Source: Pigoraptor vietnamica (Eukaryota; Opisthokonta; Filasterea). From it: a DNA stretch of 12,121 nucleotides. This document shows, in pieces, positions 9,114 to 12,121 of this stretch (position 1 is its first letter; every line of letters begins with the position of its first letter). Below the pieces are notes generated by a model. It saw only the letters and a list, made by a program, of their open reading frames with translations. It was not told where the DNA came from and searched no databases. The position numbers and the translations under genes are program-made. The stretch is taken from NCBI GenBank assembly GCA_943704525.1, contig CALSCQ010000984.1, positions 1 to 12,121 on the forward strand, read 5' to 3'.

Positions 9114-11280
9114 TGTGGTGTGTGTGTGTGGTGTGTGTGTGGTGTGTGTGTGGATGTGTGTGGTGTGTGGTATGTGTGTGTGTGGTGTGCTGTGTTGTGT
9201 TGTGTGAGAAACCTCTGCACAAGTGTGGTGTGCCACATTAGAGTTTCGTCGTGTCGAGAGGGGGAATTTGGCGCCACTTTTCCCTTAAGGAATTCCCCTT
9301 CCGTCTGTGATGTCCCCGGCCCATTTTGTTGCTTCTCGTGCCATCTTTTTTGGTGCTCATCTTCACACTCGCGTTGTGGTTGAAGCCGTGCGCGCGCTGA
9401 CAGCCAGGCGTCGTCTGTGCAGGTGCCAATGGGCGGAGTGCCGACAGACCGCTTCTATGTACACGAATACGCCTTTTCCAACATCAACGCGCAGAAGGAT
9501 CCCTTCATCAGCGGAATTGTCCCGAATGAAGTCGACGCACGCGGATGGACGGGCATGCAGTGGTCCGACGGACAGAGCGCGCGCGTGCCGCCCGCCTGTG
9601 AGTGTGTCTGCCAATGTCTTGTCTTGCGGTGTCGGTGGATACGTGTGCGTGTGTGCGTGTGCGTGTGCGCGTGCGTGTGCACGTGCGTGTGCGCGTGCGT
9701 GTGTGTATGTGTGTGAGAGAGAGAGAGCGTGTGTGTGTGTGAGTGAGTGTGTGTGTGTGCGTGCGTGCGTGTACGTGCGTGCGTGCATGCCTCAGAGTTG
9801 ATATCTCGAGAGATAGGCATGACCCTTTGGTGCTTGCCTCGGTGCGCGCTCTGTCGGTATTGTTATTTGTCGCGACTCCCTTTTTGCGGGTCTTCCGCAC
9901 CACAATTGCCTCTGGCAAACGTCGGCAGTGTATCGACTGTCCCTGACCTCTTGCTTTTGGTCATGCGCAGTCGTCTGCACGCGGCCGTGTGTCCATGGCA
10001 CGTGCGTTGCGGCAGACACGTGCGACTGTGACTTTGGTTGGGACAATGTGGGCTCGTCGCTGCGCTCAGCTGACTGCGACCGCGGTGAGTGAATCGTGTG
10101 CGGATGCTCGGAGGTCAATGTTTCTGCATGAAATAAACGCTGACCGCCCGTCCTTTTCCCGCCGTAGCGCTATGCAACGCATGTGTCCACGGGACATGTG
10201 TGTTCCCTGAAGCGGTAGCCCGGAAGAATCGCCTGCTGTCGAACGCGAGCAGCCTGACAACCACTTGGTGTGCGTGCAATGCGGGGTTTGCCGGCGACGA
10301 CTGCAGTGTTGGTGCGTTTTCGCGGCTTCAGCGTTGAACTCTGTGGTTCACTCACTCCTCCCTTACTCACTCTCCTCACCCACACACAGCACACACACGC
10401 GCACCGCGCGCGCCCACGCACGCACTCCGCCCACATTGCATGTTGTTGCCGCACGACCAGACACACCGGACGGACGCACACCACATACACACGCACGACA
10501 ACACACACAAACACAAACACACAGCCGCACACTCATACTTTGCCATCGTTGCACTGATTGGGTTCTTCTCCGCACGGCAGAGATCGGCTCGACCGGGTCG
10601 TCTGTTTCTGTTACGGCGATTGTCGTGCCCGTTGTGCTCGGCGTTGCAACGGTGGTCGTTTGCCTCATTGTGGGCTACCACATTATCAAGAAGCGGCGCT
10701 TTGAGCGAGAGCTCGCCAGCATGTCGTGGAACATACCGTATTCGGAGCTCAGCTTCAACCTTGGGCGCGGCGCGGGGTCCACCGCAGGCAGCATGCGCAT
10801 GTCCCGTACAAGCATGCGCTCGGGCCATTCGAGCCTCGGCGAGGGTGGAGGCTCCAATGTCGGAGCCCAGCGTTTTATTCTCGTCGCGCTGTACAAAGGG
10901 CAACCGGTGGCGGTGAAGAAGGTGTGGGGCACTGTCTCGAACTGATGACTAGACTGTCTGGACGCGTAAAAATGTCGCCCGCACTCGGCTTATGTTCTCC
11001 TTTGCGCCCACATTTGTGCTCGACCGGCCAGTGCGCTGCTAATATCACTGGCTTCGGCTTCCGCTCCGTTTTGCGTGTAGCTGAACAAGATGAAGATACA
11101 AATCACGCGCGAATTGCTTCTCGAACTCAAGAGAGTGCGCGACAATGCGCACCCCAACCTCGTAGCATTTGTTGGCGCCACCACCGAGGTAAGGCCTTGG
11201 CCGGCACTGGCGAACCTTTGCATTGCGTGTTTATCCCTCTCGAAAGTGGAGTGGACGGACGTCTGTCATTAGCTGATCCG

Positions 11281-11335
<55 letters not shown>

Positions 11336-11506
11336 TCTCCCGGGAAAAAAAAACACACGTTCTCGTCGGCGCCCCTCTACCAAATTCAATCGCTGTCGTT
11401 GCAGCCCGGCAACATCTGCATTATAACGGGTGGGTGACTGCGAGTAGCAGTTCATTCACTTTCTGGCATTCTCTGTCGTTGTGTTGTAGAAGTCACCGCG
11501 CTCCCG

Positions 11507-11538
<32 letters not shown>

Positions 11539-12053
11539 CACGCACACGCACACACACGCACACACACGCGCGTACGCTGCCTTTATCTGGTAGATCCTGC
11601 CTGGACTCCACGTTTCTAAAACCCATTAGCCAACCGATATCGCGCATTTTCATCTCATCGGTACGCAAATGGCGCGGACGCAGAGTACTGCGCCAAGGGC
11701 AGCCTTGAGGACGTTCTAAGCAACTCGTACCAGCTCGATTGGATGTTCAAGTTTTCGCTGGCATGTGTCTGTTGTACTGGTTTTCTTTTAGTGGAGGCAT
11801 GGGATCTTCAGCCCGTGGCGTCGTTTCTGTTATAGCCGTTGCTGTCGCTGTCGCGCCTCGCCGTCGGTCGGTGCAGTGGCGATGGAAAATGGCACTGCAT
11901 GGGACGGCAGTAGTTGCCTTCGTGCACGGAAATTGGGTTTGTATTGACGCGGCGATTCCGCTTTGTGGCACCGCAGGCGCGCGATGCTGCGAAAGGCATG
12001 CACTACCTCAACGGCATCTTTGGTCCGCACGGCCGCCTCAAGTCCTCGAACTG
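4794..12053 (+). CDS. Receptor-type guanylyl cyclase-like protein, 17 exons, 3' end outside the window
   Basis: Exons are 4794-5544, 5929-5973, 6579-6776, 6958-7055, 7204-7299, 7451-7695, 7929-8087, 8556-8679, 8755-8937, 9423-9597, 9971-10084, 10168-10311, 10581-10921, 11081-11188, 11405-11429, 11684-11760 and 11977-12053. All phases agree and give about 986 codons. Domains are: signal peptide (about 29-45), beta-sandwich-like region (46-250), ANF-receptor/GABA-B-like ligand-binding domain (about 252-690), two EGF-like domains (692-777), transmembrane helix (about 788-810), basic stop-transfer KKRR, Ser/Arg-rich juxtamembrane segment, and kinase-homology domain from about 878. The last resembles natriuretic peptide receptors: VAVKK, HPNLVAFVGA, NICIIT, GSLEDVL, LDWMFKFSL, HGRLKSSN. 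In that family a coiled coil and cyclase domain making cGMP follow; they are not in view. A receptor pseudokinase without a cyclase is the alternative. Confidence 0.85.
5929..5973 (+). CDS. Receptor exon 2 (45 nt): first strand of the ligand-binding domain
   Basis: This small phase 1-1 exon encodes TLKIGGLFPRLVFG. That matches the opening beta strand of ANF-receptor/GABA-B-type periplasmic-binding folds, where an IGxLFP-like motif is typical. It lies between acceptor ATTTGTAG and donor GGAG|GTGTGT. It is required because exon 3 starts without this strand. A donor two bases later would give phase 0 and pair with an alternative exon-3 start at 6548. Confidence 0.75.
6579..9597 (+). CDS. Receptor exons 3-10: ANF-receptor/GABA-B-like ligand-binding domain
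   Basis: Exon 3 gives CAVAAQLATEFVNNDT and VHVVLGPG. Exon 4 gives CTGEATSVAPIFGIYD and VISWGASS. Exon 5 gives YPTFVRTHPAA and AIMHFGWTHV. Exon 6 gives SRVIVDFAYSATGIAV and LGLAGPGYTW. Exons 8 and 9 give LAFDTVYIAARAFHRL and GIGGPVKFDANGD. These follow the order of family I periplasmic-binding-like receptors, including the GPGC, SWGA, YPTF-R and GPVKFDxNGD landmarks. Exon 7 must end at CGA|GTGGGT (8087) so that exon 8 (8556) continues ADEWNARDI in phase. Exon 3 could instead start at 6548. The ligand cannot be told. Exon 10 is the membrane-proximal end and has no family landmarks I recognise. Confidence 0.85.
6777..6957 (+). other. GC-AG intron 3 of the receptor gene
   Basis: The coding match GPG + CTGEATS requires the exon to end at 6776 (CCAG) with the intron starting GCACGT. 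No GT donor nearby preserves frame and sequence. The acceptor is TATTATTATTATTGCAG. GC-AG introns are a known minor class with the same spliceosome. Confidence 0.75.
8188..8372. repeat. Degenerate (CA)n-rich tract in receptor intron 7
   Basis: CACACG, CGCACA and ACACAT units with many interruptions, sense strand CA. It is the oldest-looking (most diverged) of the arrays. Confidence 0.8.
8947..9207. repeat. Long (GT)n/(GTGTGG)n array in receptor intron 9
   Basis: About 260 bases of GT with GGT, TAT and similar interruptions, starting ten bases after the GTGAGT donor at 8938. This is the largest array in the window. Confidence 0.95.
9645..9790. repeat. (GT)n/(GTGC)n array with a GA run in receptor intron 10
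   Basis: GTGTGCGT-type units interrupted by GTGAGAGAGAGAGAGCG at about 9712-9729 and ending in GTGCGTGCATGC. Confidence 0.9.
9971..10084 (+). CDS. Receptor exon 11: first EGF-like domain
   Basis: The phase 1-1 exon encodes one EGF-like module (residues 692-729). Cysteine spacing is C-x3-C-x4-C-x5-C-x1-C-x15-C, with CVHGTC and CDCDFGW typical of EGF repeats. It is bounded by acceptor CATGCGCAG and donor CGCG|GTGAGT. One exon per EGF domain with phase-1 borders is the usual shuffled-module arrangement in animals and choanoflagellates. Confidence 0.85.
10168..10311 (+). CDS. Receptor exon 12: second EGF-like domain
   Basis: Another phase 1-1 exon encodes a second EGF-like module (730-777): CNACVHGTC, then a 23-residue loop between the third and fourth cysteines, then CACNAGFAGDDC with the classic C-x8-C ending. 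The long loop is unusual for an EGF domain and carries an NAS sequon. Acceptor is CCGCCGTAG, donor GTTG|GTGCGT. CVHGTC is shared with exon 11, suggesting exon duplication. Confidence 0.85.
10379..10535. repeat. (CA)n-rich tract in receptor intron 12
   Basis: CACACA and CGCACG units on the sense strand with several interruptions, complementary in type to the GT array of intron 10. Confidence 0.85.
10581..10921 (+). CDS. Receptor exon 13: transmembrane helix, juxtamembrane segment, start of kinase-homology domain
   Basis: A hydrophobic stretch (VTAIVVPVVLGVATVVVCLI) is followed by KKRRFER, a stop-transfer pattern giving a single-pass type I membrane protein. A Gly/Ser/Met/Arg-rich segment (SMRMSRTSMRSGHSS) follows; in natriuretic peptide receptors serines at the start of the kinase-homology domain are phosphorylated, so these are candidates. 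The exon ends in LYKGQPVAVKK, the beta-3 lysine region. Donor is AAG|GTGTGG, phase 0. Confidence 0.9.
11081..12053 (+). CDS. Receptor exons 14-17: kinase-homology domain (partial)
   Basis: Exon 14 encodes the helix C region (ITRELLLELKRVRDNAHPNL) and FVGATTE. Exon 15 is a 25-nt micro-exon, PGNICIIT. Exon 16 encodes EYCAKGSLEDVLSNSYQLDW and MFKFSL. Exon 17 encodes ARDAAKGMHYL and HGRLKSSN. The order and wording follow receptor guanylyl cyclases closely. HGRLKSSN lacks the HRD aspartate, as expected for a pseudokinase. The last donor (TG|GTTGGG at 12053/12054) is inferred from the family reading SSNC; the next exon is outside. Confidence 0.85.
11284..11333. repeat. (TC)25 array in receptor intron 14
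   Basis: Fifty uninterrupted bases of TC, followed shortly by a nine-base A run. It lies upstream of the acceptor of the 25-nt micro-exon and could serve as an extended pyrimidine tract. Confidence 0.95.
11507..11573. repeat. (CA)n array in receptor intron 15
   Basis: CA units with regular CGCACA interruptions, downstream of the micro-exon. Confidence 0.95.
11761..11976 (+). other. GC-AG intron 16 of the receptor gene
   Basis: Exon 16 must end after WMFKFSL (11760), where the intron begins GCATGT, and exon 17 begins GCGCGCGATGCT after CACCGCAG. The join gives FSLARDAAKGM, which fits the family. The first GT after 11760 does not keep the frame and sequence. Confidence 0.7.
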
Positions 12054-12067
12054 GTTGGGTTTCGCGC

Positions 12068-12073
<6 letters not shown>

Positions 12074-12121
<48 letters not shown>
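12074..12121. repeat. (CT)n array running off the right edge
   Basis: Uninterrupted CT to the last base, inside the inferred intron 17. The sequence may end here because assembly broke in the repeat. Confidence 0.95.

Noticed and set aside
8947-9207. CRISPR array or satellite repeat
   Set aside because: The units are two to six bases with no spacers; this is a simple microsatellite in a eukaryotic intron.
8545-9277. Long His-Thr or Cys-Val repeat proteins across the GT array
   Set aside because: These are translations of a dinucleotide repeat, which never meets a stop codon. Splice sites place the array inside an intron.
9363-9918. Cys/Val- and His-rich frames on both strands around 9640-9790
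   Set aside because: They arise from the GTGC/GT array in receptor intron 10.
9988-10210. Small plus-strand frame around 9989-10210
   Set aside because: It is the wrong frame over the two EGF exons; the cysteine pattern fixes the real one.

Overview
The window looks like nuclear DNA of an intron-dense, GC-rich eukaryote. Long dinucleotide arrays lie only in introns. Spliceosomal introns run from about 71 to 605 nt, with GTGAGT-like donors, and secreted multidomain proteins are split into many small exons. Receptor guanylyl-cyclase architecture fits a unicellular holozoan such as a choanoflagellate or an early-branching animal. The species cannot be named from the sequence. All gene models were built by hand from reading frames, splice sites and intron phases.

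Layout. (1) 137-2365, minus strand: 5' part of a gene for a secreted or membrane protein I could not assign. Six phase-compatible exons carry a signal peptide, an RRRR basic site and an HELHH (HExxH) motif; the gene continues off the left edge. (2) 2366-4793: spacer between two divergent genes. It holds TATA-like sequences near both starts, an AT-rich island (about 4500-4670), and a GC-rich stretch at 3500-4000 with protein-like minus-strand patches that may be a short or decayed gene. (3) 4794-12053, plus strand: 17 phase-compatible exons of a receptor-type guanylyl cyclase-like protein (about 986 residues visible). The order is signal peptide, two beta-sandwich-like modules, an ANF-receptor/GABA-B-like ligand-binding domain, two EGF-like domains, one transmembrane helix, a Ser/Arg-rich juxtamembrane segment, and the start of a kinase-homology domain of natriuretic-peptide-receptor type. 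The dimerisation helix and cyclase domain would lie beyond the right edge.

Inferred function: the plus-strand protein would bind an extracellular ligand and, through a pseudokinase, control a cytoplasmic cyclase making cGMP. The cyclase domain itself is not in the window.

The points most worth a second look are the unusual ectodomain, the inverted GT/CA arrays flanking the frame-neutral EGF exon pair, two GC-AG introns, a 25-nt micro-exon, and the RRRR/HExxH combination in the minus-strand gene.
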